Source: SG8-41 sp035649495 (GTDB taxonomy: Bacteria; Pseudomonadota; Gammaproteobacteria; Burkholderiales; SG8-41). Taken from it: a stretch of 64,000 bases of DNA. The position numbers and the translations under genes are program-made. The stretch spans positions 1 to 64,000 of the forward strand of contig DASRJL010000211.1 of assembly GCA_035649495.1 (NCBI GenBank). Direction: 5' to 3'. A model generated the notes under the pieces. It was not told the DNA's origin. It saw nothing but the letters and a program-made list of their open reading frames with translations, and ran no database searches. Shown here in pieces: positions 55,762 to 62,469 of this stretch (positions are counted from its first letter, which is position 1; the number at the start of each line of letters is the position of its first letter).

Positions 55762-56622
55762 ATGGACCAGGCAGTCTACGACCGCACCGCCGCCGATATC
55801 GACAACATCATCGGGCTGGAGCACGTCAACACCACCATCGACGACCAGCGCCTTGCAACGCTGTTCTACGTCGTCGGTCTGGGGTTCACCCGCGACCCGT
55901 ACATGTCGGTAGGCGACGAGAACATGTGGATCAACCTCGGGCGCCAGCAGTTCCACCTGCCGACGCGCGGCAAGCCGCAAGTATTGCGTGGTCACACCGG
56001 CGTCGTCGTTCCCAGCCTGGATGAACTGAAGAAGCGCCTCGAGGGCGTCCGCCCGAAGCTCGCCGAGACACGGTTCTCGTTCACCGAGAAGAAAGACCAC
56101 ATCGCGACCACCTGCCCCTGGGGCAACGACATCCGCGCCTACGGGCCGCAGGAGCGGTTCGGCGACATGAAGCTCGGCATGCCGTACGTGGAGCTGAACG
56201 TGCCGAAGGGCGCCGCGGCCGGCATCGCGCGCTTCTACAAGCAGGGATTCGGCGTCAAGGCGAAGGTCGAGGACGGCGCCGCCGTCATTCCCTCGGGACG
56301 CAACCAGAAGATGATCTTCCGTGAGACCGACGGGACTATCCCTCCATTCGACGGTCACCACATCGCGATCTACATCGGGGATTTCTCCGGGCCGCACAAG
56401 TTTTTGCTGAAGCACAACCTCGTCACCGAGGAAAGCAACCCCGACCAGTACCGGTTCAAGGACATCGTCGACCCGGACAACGGGGCGAAGCTCTTCGAGC
56501 TGGAGCACGAGGTGCGGAGCTTGAGACACCCCATGTACGGCCGTCCCTTCGTCAACCGCAACCCGGCGCAGATGCAGCGCACCTACGTTCGCGGCTACGA
56601 CGCGTTCGTGGGCGACAAGTAG
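55762..56622 (+). CDS. Two-domain VOC (glyoxalase/bleomycin-resistance fold) protein, function unknown
   Basis: 286 residues from ATG 55762, which has GAGAGAGG 7 bp upstream. Two VOC-like halves are suggested: the first from GLEHVNTTIDDQRLATLFYV, the second from LGMPYVELNVPKGAAAGIAR and HHIAIYIGDFSGPHKFLLKH. The C-terminus carries FELEHEVRSLRHPMYGRPF. Possible metal ligands are His21, a His in DGHHIAIY and the Glu in LFELEHE. It resembles extradiol-dioxygenase relatives only in fold. It sits between purD and hemF with no obvious pathway link. Confidence 0.75.
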   Translation: MDQAVYDRTAADIDNIIGLEHVNTTIDDQRLATLFYVVGLGFTRDPYMSVGDENMWINLGRQQFHLPTRGKPQVLRGHTGVVVPSLDELKKRLEGVRPKLAETRFSFTEKKDHIATTCPWGNDIRAYGPQERFGDMKLGMPYVELNVPKGAAAGIARFYKQGFGVKAKVEDGAAVIPSGRNQKMIFRETDGTIPPFDGHHIAIYIGDFSGPHKFLLKHNLVTEESNPDQYRFKDIVDPDNGAKLFELEHEVRSLRHPMYGRPFVNRNPAQMQRTYVRGYDAFVGDK

Positions 56623-56627
56623 CAACG

Positions 56628-56654
56628 AGCATCGCGCGGGATACGCGCGATGCT
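56628..56654 (+). terminator. Hairpin after the VOC gene
   Basis: AGCATCGCGCG and CGCGCGATGCT form a perfect 11-bp stem with a 5-base loop, 5 bp after the VOC stop codon. No T-run follows; the next bases begin a repeat array. Confidence 0.6.
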
Positions 56655-56744
56655 AAATCCCAAGCACCAAACTTCAAATCCCAAACTGAATCGATCTTGG
56701 GATCTGGAGCTTGTTTGAGTTTTGGATTTTGTGATTTGGGTGAT
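56655..56744 (+). repeat. Inverted 7-bp repeat array, VOC-hemF gap (word AAATCCC)
   Basis: Left arm: AAATCCC, AAGCACC, AAACTTC, AAATCCC, AAACTGA in 7-bp steps (56655-56689). The right arm is roughly its reverse complement (CTTGGGA, TCTGGAG, CTTGTTT, GAGTTTT, GGATTTT, GTGATTT). This is the most diverged of the arrays. It ends about 10 bp before hemF. Confidence 0.78.
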
Positions 56745-56753
56745 TGACGGCCT

Positions 56754-57668
56754 ATGGATGTCGAGGCCGTCAGACGGTTCTTCCTTCAGCTGCAGGACAC
56801 CATCGTCGCGCGCCTGTCGGAGATCGACGGCCATCCGTTTCTCCGCGACGAATGGACCCGTCCCGAGGGCGGCGGCGGTATCACCCGCCTGATGGAGAAC
56901 GGCGGCCTCTTCGAGCGCGCCGGCGTCAATTTCTCCCACGTGCGCGGCGCGAGCCTGCCGCCCTCGGCGTCCGCGGTGCGGCCGGAACTCGCCGGCCGCT
57001 CGTTCGAGGCGCTGGGCATCTCGGTGGTGCTGCACCCGGAGAATCCGCACGTGCCGACCGTGCACCTCAATACCCGGTTCTTCCTCGCGGAGAAAAGCGG
57101 CGAGGCGCCGGTGTGGTGGTTCGGCGGCGGCATGGATCTCACCCCGTACTATCCACGTGCCGAGGACGCAATTCACTTTCACCGCACCTGCCGGTGGGCT
57201 CTCGCGCCGTTCGGCGGCCAGTACTACCCGCGCTACAAGAAGTGGTGCGACGAGTATTTTTTTCTGAAGCATCGCAACGAGCCGCGCGGCATAGGCGGCC
57301 TCTTCTTCGACGACCTGAGCGAGCCTGATTTCGACCGCGCCTTCGCGCTGACGAAGAGCGTGGGCGAGCATTTCCTGCGCGCGTACCTGCCGATCGTCGA
57401 GCGCAGGCGCGACGAGCCCTGGGGCGAGCGCGAGCGCGCGTTCCAGGCCTACCGGCGCGGTCGCTACGTGGAGTTCAACCTGGTCTACGACCGCGGCACG
57501 CTCTTCGGGCTGCAGTCCGGCGGGCGCACCGAGTCCATCCTCATGTCGCTCCCGCCGCGCGTCGAATGGCGCTACGACTGGCAGCCCGAGCCGGGGAGTC
57601 CGGAGGAAAAGCTCTACACCGAGTTTCTCGTGCCGCGGGAGTGGGCGGATTTGCAGAAGAAACGGTGA
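56754..57668 (+). CDS. hemF: Oxygen-dependent coproporphyrinogen III oxidase
   Basis: 304 residues. Conserved blocks: WTRPEGGGGITRLMENGGLFE, VNFSHVRGASLP, VPTVHLNTRFF, WWFGGGMDLTPYYP, HFHRTC, YPRYKKWCDEYFFLKHR with EPRGIGGLFFDDL, and RYVEFNLVYDRGTLFGLQ followed by ESILMSLPP. It decarboxylates coproporphyrinogen III to protoporphyrinogen IX using O2, implying aerobic growth. The stop codon TGA lies inside the first unit of another GTGACC repeat arm. Confidence 0.97.
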   Translation: MDVEAVRRFFLQLQDTIVARLSEIDGHPFLRDEWTRPEGGGGITRLMENGGLFERAGVNFSHVRGASLPPSASAVRPELAGRSFEALGISVVLHPENPHVPTVHLNTRFFLAEKSGEAPVWWFGGGMDLTPYYPRAEDAIHFHRTCRWALAPFGGQYYPRYKKWCDEYFFLKHRNEPRGIGGLFFDDLSEPDFDRAFALTKSVGEHFLRAYLPIVERRRDEPWGERERAFQAYRRGRYVEFNLVYDRGTLFGLQSGGRTESILMSLPPRVEWRYDWQPEPGSPEEKLYTEFLVPREWADLQKKR

Positions 57669-57698
57669 CCGGTGACCAGTGACCGGTGCTCAGTGCGC
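57664..57698 (+). repeat. 7-bp repeat arm after hemF (word GGTGACC)
   Basis: GGTGACC, GGTGACC, AGTGACC, GGTGCTC, AGTGCGC in 7-bp steps, starting across the hemF stop codon. No facing arm lies in the same gap; the reverse-complement arm appears at 59720-59747, about 2 kb away. Confidence 0.8.
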
Positions 57699-57746
57699 TG
57701 CGAGATCCAGCATGCAAGGTGAAACTCCCCTAGGAAGGGATAAGCG

Positions 57747-58724
57747 GTGAACAAGAGACATCGGGCATCGCTCTTCGCGCTGGCGGTCCTAGCCTGCCAC
57801 CTGCCTGTACCGGCCTGGGCGCAGGGCTACCCCGTGAAGCCCGTCCGCTACGTCATCCCCTTCCCCGCCGGAGGCTCGCCCGACCTCATTGCGCGCCTCA
57901 TCACCGAGCGCTTCAGCCGGATGTGGGGCCAGCAGGTGCTCGTGGACAATCGACCGGGCGCAGGCGGGACGGTGGGCGCCGCGTTCGCGGCGAAGTCGCC
58001 GCCCGACGGGTACACGCTGTTTCAATGCAACATCGCGTCCAGCGCGATCGCGGAGTCGCTCTACGCGAGGATGCCGTACGACCAGCAGCGCGACTTCGCG
58101 CCGCTCTCCCGCATCGGCACGACCGCGAGCGTCCTGGTCGTGCACCCGTCGCTGCCGGCGCGCTCGGTGAAGGAGTTCATCGCCTACGCCAAGGCCCACC
58201 CGGGCAAGCTGTCCTACGGCACGTCGGCTGCCGGCACCTCGCCCCAGCTCTCGATGGAGTTGCTCAAGCTGAGCGCGAAGATCGACGTCGTGCACATCGC
58301 ATACAAGGGCGCGCCGCAGGCGCTGTCCGATGTGATCGGGGGCCAGATTCCCGTCAGCGTGCAGACGGCGCCGGGGGCGCTGGCGGCGGTCCAGGCAGGG
58401 CGCGTGCGCGCGCTCGCGGTAACGAGCCTGAAACGCCTGCCGCAGCTGCCCGATGTTCCGACCATGGACGAGAGCGGGCTTCCCGGCTTCGAAGTGACCT
58501 CGTGGTACGGCTTGTGCGCGCCGGCCGGCACACCCGTGGCTATCCTCGACAAGGTTCACGCCGATCTTACCGCGGTCCTGCGCGTGCCCGAGATCCAGCA
58601 GCGCCTGAGGGACATCGTGGTCGAAGCCGCGCCCATGAGCCGGGAAGAATTCGCGCAGTTCATCCGCGCTGAAATCGCGCGCTGGGCGCGGGTCATCAAG
58701 GCTGCCGGTATCCCGCAGCAGTAG
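57747..58724 (+). CDS. Bug/TctC-family substrate-binding protein
   Basis: 325 residues with a signal peptide ending near AWAQG (residue 27). Family blocks: YPVKPVRYVIPFPAGGSPDL, LVDNRPGAGGTVGAAFAAKS with PPDGYTL, VHIAYKGAPQALSDVIGG and TMDESGLPGFEVTSWYGL. It is preceded by AGGAAGGG about 10 bp upstream of ATG. It is convergent with a paralogue (58767-59732), and no TctA/TctB is nearby. The ligand is unknown. Confidence 0.92.
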   Translation: MNKRHRASLFALAVLACHLPVPAWAQGYPVKPVRYVIPFPAGGSPDLIARLITERFSRMWGQQVLVDNRPGAGGTVGAAFAAKSPPDGYTLFQCNIASSAIAESLYARMPYDQQRDFAPLSRIGTTASVLVVHPSLPARSVKEFIAYAKAHPGKLSYGTSAAGTSPQLSMELLKLSAKIDVVHIAYKGAPQALSDVIGGQIPVSVQTAPGALAAVQAGRVRALAVTSLKRLPQLPDVPTMDESGLPGFEVTSWYGLCAPAGTPVAILDKVHADLTAVLRVPEIQQRLRDIVVEAAPMSREEFAQFIRAEIARWARVIKAAGIPQQ

Positions 58725-58736
58725 CGTTTCGGGTTC

Positions 58737-58748
58737 GGGTCTGACCCC
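58737..58748. repeat. Palindromic motif GGGTCTGACCCC
   Basis: GGGTC and GACCC are perfect inverted repeats around a single T, located between the two convergent Bug genes. A related GGGGTCAGATCCCC lies at 59811-59824, on the other side of the second Bug gene. This type of short palindrome resembles REP-like sequences; no associated transposase gene is present. Confidence 0.5.
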
Positions 58749-58766
58749 GACAGCCGGTTGATTCGG

Positions 58767-59732
58767 TTACTGGACGCGGAGCCCCGCCTTTTTGATCACC
58801 GCACCCAGGTGCTGGGTTTCCGACTTGATCGTCGCCGCGAACTCCTGGGGCTTTGTCCCGACGCTCTCGACACCGGCGTTGAAGAACCGCTGCTTGACCT
58901 CCGGGGTATTCAGCACCGCCACCGCTTCGCGGTTCAGGAGAGCGAGGATGGCGGGTGGCGTGCGGGCCGGCGCCCAGAAACCATAGATCGCTTCGGCGGC
59001 ATAACCCGGCACGCCGGATGCGGCGACGGTCGGCAACCCGGGCGCCAGGGGGGAGGGCTCGGCGCTCGTAACCGCGAGCCCCTTCAGCCTGCCCGACTTG
59101 ACGTGCCCGGACACCGAACCGGTGGTCGCAAACATCACTTTCACCTGGCCGGCCAGGACGTCGTTCAGCGCCGGCCCCCCGCCTTTGTAGCCGATACGCA
59201 CGAGCTTGACGCCGGCCAGCGCATTGAACAATTCAGCGGCGAGATGATTCGCCGCCCCGACCGGCCCGGAGGCATAGTTGATCTCCCCGGGCGCGGCCTT
59301 CGCGCGCTCGATCAACTCCTTGACCGTATTGGCCTGCAGAGAGGGATGCACCACCAGGATGTTGGGGGAGCGCGACAGCAGCGAGATCGGCGCGAGCTCC
59401 TTTTCGTGCTCGTACGGCACCGGACCCAGGAGGGTCGACACCCATACCGTGTTGTTGTGGACCAGCAGGGTATAGCCGTCGGGCGTGCCCTTGGCGACCG
59501 TCTGCTCGGCGATGCTGGTACCGCCGCGATTGTCCACCACCACCTGCTGCTTCAGCCGCTCGGTGAGCCCGTGCGCGAGCATGCGCGCGGTGAAATCGAT
59601 GCCCCCGCCGATGGCCGCGGTGACGAAGCGTATCGGACGGTTCGGGTAGTCCTGCCCGTCCGCCGCTACGGCGACAGCGCTCGCACCGGCGAGGAGCAGA
59701 CAAACGATCGGTTTAAACCGGTCACTGGTCAC
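58767..59732 (-). CDS. Bug/TctC-family substrate-binding protein with a repeat-derived start
   Basis: 321 residues. The first possible start is GTG 59732, which lies inside a GTGACC repeat arm, so the first residues (M/V-TSDRF) are repeat-encoded. The signal peptide KPIVCLLLAGASAVAVAADG follows. Family blocks: YPNRPIRFVTAAIGGGIDFT, VVDNRGGTSIAEQ, KGTPDGYTLL, INYASGPVGAANHLAAELF and IGYKGGGPALNDVLAG. It may be co-transcribed with the upstream beta-propeller and MFS genes on the same strand. The ligand is unknown. Confidence 0.9.
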   Translation of the reverse strand: MTSDRFKPIVCLLLAGASAVAVAADGQDYPNRPIRFVTAAIGGGIDFTARMLAHGLTERLKQQVVVDNRGGTSIAEQTVAKGTPDGYTLLVHNNTVWVSTLLGPVPYEHEKELAPISLLSRSPNILVVHPSLQANTVKELIERAKAAPGEINYASGPVGAANHLAAELFNALAGVKLVRIGYKGGGPALNDVLAGQVKVMFATTGSVSGHVKSGRLKGLAVTSAEPSPLAPGLPTVAASGVPGYAAEAIYGFWAPARTPPAILALLNREAVAVLNTPEVKQRFFNAGVESVGTKPQEFAATIKSETQHLGAVIKKAGLRVQ

Positions 59733-59747
59733 TGGTCACCGGTCACG
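59720..59747 (-). repeat. 7-bp repeat arm at the Bug gene start (word GGTCACT/GTGACC)
   Basis: GGTCACT, GGTCACT, GGTCACC, GGTCACG in exact 7-bp steps on the plus strand, the reverse complement of the arm after hemF (57664-57698). The start codon of the Bug gene lies within it. Confidence 0.82.
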
Positions 59748-59810
59748 CGCGGCCTCCGTAGAGACATCGCGAGTATTCCGATTCTTGACGTCGGCCGCGG
59801 CGCGCCGCCG

Positions 59811-59834
59811 GGGGTCAGATCCCCGCAAGCGGGG
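59811..59834. repeat. REP-like palindromes between Bug and beta-propeller genes
   Basis: GGGGTCAGATCCCC (59811-59824) overlaps a perfect small hairpin CCCCGC-AA-GCGGGG (59821-59834). The first part resembles the motif at 58737-58748. Confidence 0.45.
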
Positions 59835-59860
59835 CCCCTCTTCCGCCCCTCGACGCACTA

Positions 59861-60937
59861 TCAGGCTGCGGCGAATGCCGTGTGGTGCGGCCCCTTCGAT
59901 ACCGGCGCGAGGCCGGTGAGCACTTCGCGCCACTCTTCGCCGCCGTCGTCGCTGCACCAGACTTCCCCGGTCGCGGTGGCCCCGAGGAGCGAGAACGACT
60001 CGCCCCAGTCTTCCAGGCACATCGCCTCGAAGGCTGTCCGGAGCGGCGCATCCGGAAATCCCTTGCGTACTACCTGCCACGTCCGCCCGCCGTCGTCGCT
60101 CCGGGAGATGCGGGAGCCGGCGTAATGCTCCTTGTACCAGGCCCCGGGCCGTTTCTTGGCAGAAGCCACGAACAGGAGCTCCGGCCGCCGCGGATGGTGC
60201 ACGAGGAGATCCGGATAGCCGCCGATCTCGTGCTGCGGATCCGTCCACTGCTCCCACGTCTTTCCCCCATCGGCGGTCGCGTACATGCCGACCCCCGTCG
60301 TGACCAGCATCTCGTCGGGCTTCTGCGGGTTGATCACGGTGCGATGCACGTCATCGTCCGTTCCCGGGAGGAACTGGAACGTGCGCCCGGCATCGCGGCT
60401 CCTCAGCAGCCCGCCCTGCTCGACCCCGACGAACATCGTGTTCGGATCGTGCGGATGGAATTCGATGTGCTTGGTATGGGCGACGTGCGGCGGCCCCGGG
60501 AAATTCCACTTGGATGTATCACCCGAGCGCAACCCCGGCAGCTCCGTCCAGGTGCGTCCCAGGTCGTCGCTGCAGAAGAGATGCGCGGGCTCCGTGCCGG
60601 CGTAAAGGCGCGGGCCTGCCGCCAGCCGCGTGCACGCGAGGCTGTAGACATCCTGCTCGCTCAACCCTTGATCGCGCCGCTCCCACGTGCGGCCGCCGTC
60701 CACGCTGGCGTAGATCGAGCCGTGGTTCACCCCGGCGAAGACCGTGCCGCTTTCCGGTTCGATGAGGACGGCGTGGATGTGCTTGCCGGCCAGCGTCCGG
60801 TCCGCGATATGCCATCCCGCGCCGTCGGCATCGCGCTCCATGTTCACCACGCCGTTGATGGTGCCGACCAGTACCTGCCGGGAGCGTGCCGGTGAGCGGT
60901 AAATCGTGGGTCCGCCATGCGAAAGGGTTATCGCCAT
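59861..60937 (-). CDS. Asp-box (BNR/sialidase-like) beta-propeller protein
   Basis: 358 residues from ATG 60937, with AGGAG upstream; the longer open frame is a shadow of the MFS gene. Six Asp-box motifs (S-x-D-x-G-x-x-W/F) are visible: SVDGGRTW, SDDLGRTW, SRDAGRTF, TADGGKTW, SDDGGRTW and SDDGGEEW. They indicate a propeller of six or seven blades. There is no signal peptide, so it is probably cytoplasmic, and the catalytic residues of sialidases are not evident. It lies between an MFS transporter and a Bug receptor on the same strand; a role in that uptake system is possible but unproven. Confidence 0.8.
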   Translation of the reverse strand: MAITLSHGGPTIYRSPARSRQVLVGTINGVVNMERDADGAGWHIADRTLAGKHIHAVLIEPESGTVFAGVNHGSIYASVDGGRTWERRDQGLSEQDVYSLACTRLAAGPRLYAGTEPAHLFCSDDLGRTWTELPGLRSGDTSKWNFPGPPHVAHTKHIEFHPHDPNTMFVGVEQGGLLRSRDAGRTFQFLPGTDDDVHRTVINPQKPDEMLVTTGVGMYATADGGKTWEQWTDPQHEIGGYPDLLVHHPRRPELLFVASAKKRPGAWYKEHYAGSRISRSDDGGRTWQVVRKGFPDAPLRTAFEAMCLEDWGESFSLLGATATGEVWCSDDGGEEWREVLTGLAPVSKGPHHTAFAAA

Positions 60938-61017
60938 GTTGTCTCCTCTTTCAAGGCTGTCGGGTCGCGAAGACGCGGCCTTCGGGCGAGACACATTGCG
61001 CCGCACCGCCGCTCGCG

Positions 61018-62319
61018 TCAAGGGTGGGTAGTTGAAGGCAGCACTCGCGGCTGACCCGTCGATCCCAGGTATGCACGGCGCGCGCGGTAGAGCAGAAACG
61101 CGACGATGCCGACGTTGAGCAGGTTCCATGCCGTGCCGTTCAGGAACGCTGCGCGATAGGAGCCGGTCAGGTCGAACACAGCGCCGCACATCCAGCCGCC
61201 CAACGCCATGCCGAAAAGGCTCGCCATCAGGACGGTGCCGACGCGCGCGCCAGCCTCCCGCGGCGTGAAGTATTCGCGCACGATCAACGCGTAGGCGGGG
61301 ACGATGCCGCCCTGAAACAATCCGAACATCGCGGCGACCACGTAGAGCGATTCCACGCCGTTGGCGAAGAGGAACATCAGCAAAGCGACGCCCTGCAGTA
61401 TCGAGCCGAGCATCAGGGTCTTGAGCCCGCCGATGTAATCCGAAATCCACCCCGATACGAGGCGGCTGACGATACCCGCGCCCAGCATGACTGCCAGCAT
61501 CTCGGCCCCGCGCGCCGCACCGAAACCCAGATCGGTGCAATAGGCGACGATGTGCACCTGCGGCATCGACATCGCCACGCAGCACGACACGCCGGCCACG
61601 CAGAGGAGGCCTTGCAGCGCGGCAGGCGACAGCCCGAGCGGGCGCGACGGATCCGGCCCTGATCCCCGTTCGTGAGCGAGCGCCGCGCCGGACGCCGCCG
61701 ACGCAGGGAGCGGCGCCGCTGCGGGCGGCCGCCGGCGGAGCACCAGCGCGAGCGGCAGCATCGCTAACAGGCAGAACACGCCCATGCCGATGTAGGTCTG
61801 GCGCCAGCCCGCGCTCTCGACGAAGTGCTGGACGACGGGCGCCCACACGGCGCCCGCGAGGTAGTTGCCGCTCATGCAGATCGCCACGGCGATGCCGCGG
61901 CGGCGGGTGAACCACTGCGACGTGTCGGCCGCGAGCGGCGCGAAAGTCGCACCGCTTCCCAATAATCCCATCAACACGCCTTGCGCCAGGCTGAACTGCC
62001 AGAGGCTGCCGGACGAACCGGCCGCAACAAAGCCCATGCTGAGAAACACCGAGCCGAGAATGACCGGAACCATCACGCCGAAGCGGTCCGACAGGCGGCC
62101 CATCAATATTCCGCCGAAACCGAAGCCGATCATCGAGAGCGTGTAGGGCAACGATGCATCCGCGCGCGTGACCCCGAACTCGGCCTGTATGCGCGGCAGC
62201 ACGACGCTGATGGTGTAGATGCCCGAGCCACCGACGGTCATCAGGGCGAGCGACGCGCAGAGCCGCGCCCATGCGTAGGGGGATTCGATATCCCGGGATG
62301 TGGATGCCGGTGTCTGCAT
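61018..62319 (-). CDS. MFS transporter, probable organic-anion family
   Basis: 433 residues from ATG 62319; an upstream ATG at 62361 is in frame but lacks support. About 12 transmembrane segments with a long central loop near residues 195-225 (RRRPPAAAPLPAS...). The MFS motif A region is GRLSDRFGVMVPV near residue 75, and an equivalent SGWISDYIGGLKT lies in the second half. The pattern resembles oxalate/formate or monocarboxylate transporters. It is upstream of the beta-propeller and Bug genes on the same strand. The substrate is unknown. Confidence 0.85.
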   Translation of the reverse strand: MQTPASTSRDIESPYAWARLCASLALMTVGGSGIYTISVVLPRIQAEFGVTRADASLPYTLSMIGFGFGGILMGRLSDRFGVMVPVILGSVFLSMGFVAAGSSGSLWQFSLAQGVLMGLLGSGATFAPLAADTSQWFTRRRGIAVAICMSGNYLAGAVWAPVVQHFVESAGWRQTYIGMGVFCLLAMLPLALVLRRRPPAAAPLPASAASGAALAHERGSGPDPSRPLGLSPAALQGLLCVAGVSCCVAMSMPQVHIVAYCTDLGFGAARGAEMLAVMLGAGIVSRLVSGWISDYIGGLKTLMLGSILQGVALLMFLFANGVESLYVVAAMFGLFQGGIVPAYALIVREYFTPREAGARVGTVLMASLFGMALGGWMCGAVFDLTGSYRAAFLNGTAWNLLNVGIVAFLLYRARRAYLGSTGQPRVLPSTTHP

Positions 62320-62409
62320 GATTCTCAATGATAGGCGAAAGCGCGACGCCGGCGTCCGCACAGTCCCGTGAGGGACGAGCGTCCATCTGTACCTCTCGCT
62401 GGAAACCAG

Positions 62410-62469
62410 GAGGTCGAAGACGCGTGGGCTGCGGAGGTGGAGCGGCGGCTCGAGGTGCTTAACGAATAA
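62410..62469 (+). pseudogene. 3' remnant of an addiction-module antitoxin (TIGR02574-like)
   Basis: The plus-strand frame reads EVEDAWAAEVERRLEVLNE then stop. This closely resembles the C-terminal part of small addiction-module antidote proteins that usually precede a ParE/RelE toxin. The frame upstream is not homologous and runs into a stop at 62332. No start region and no toxin gene are present, and the end overlaps the opposite-strand kinase gene by 11 bp. The match is from memory of the family pattern and covers only about 19 residues. Confidence 0.4.
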
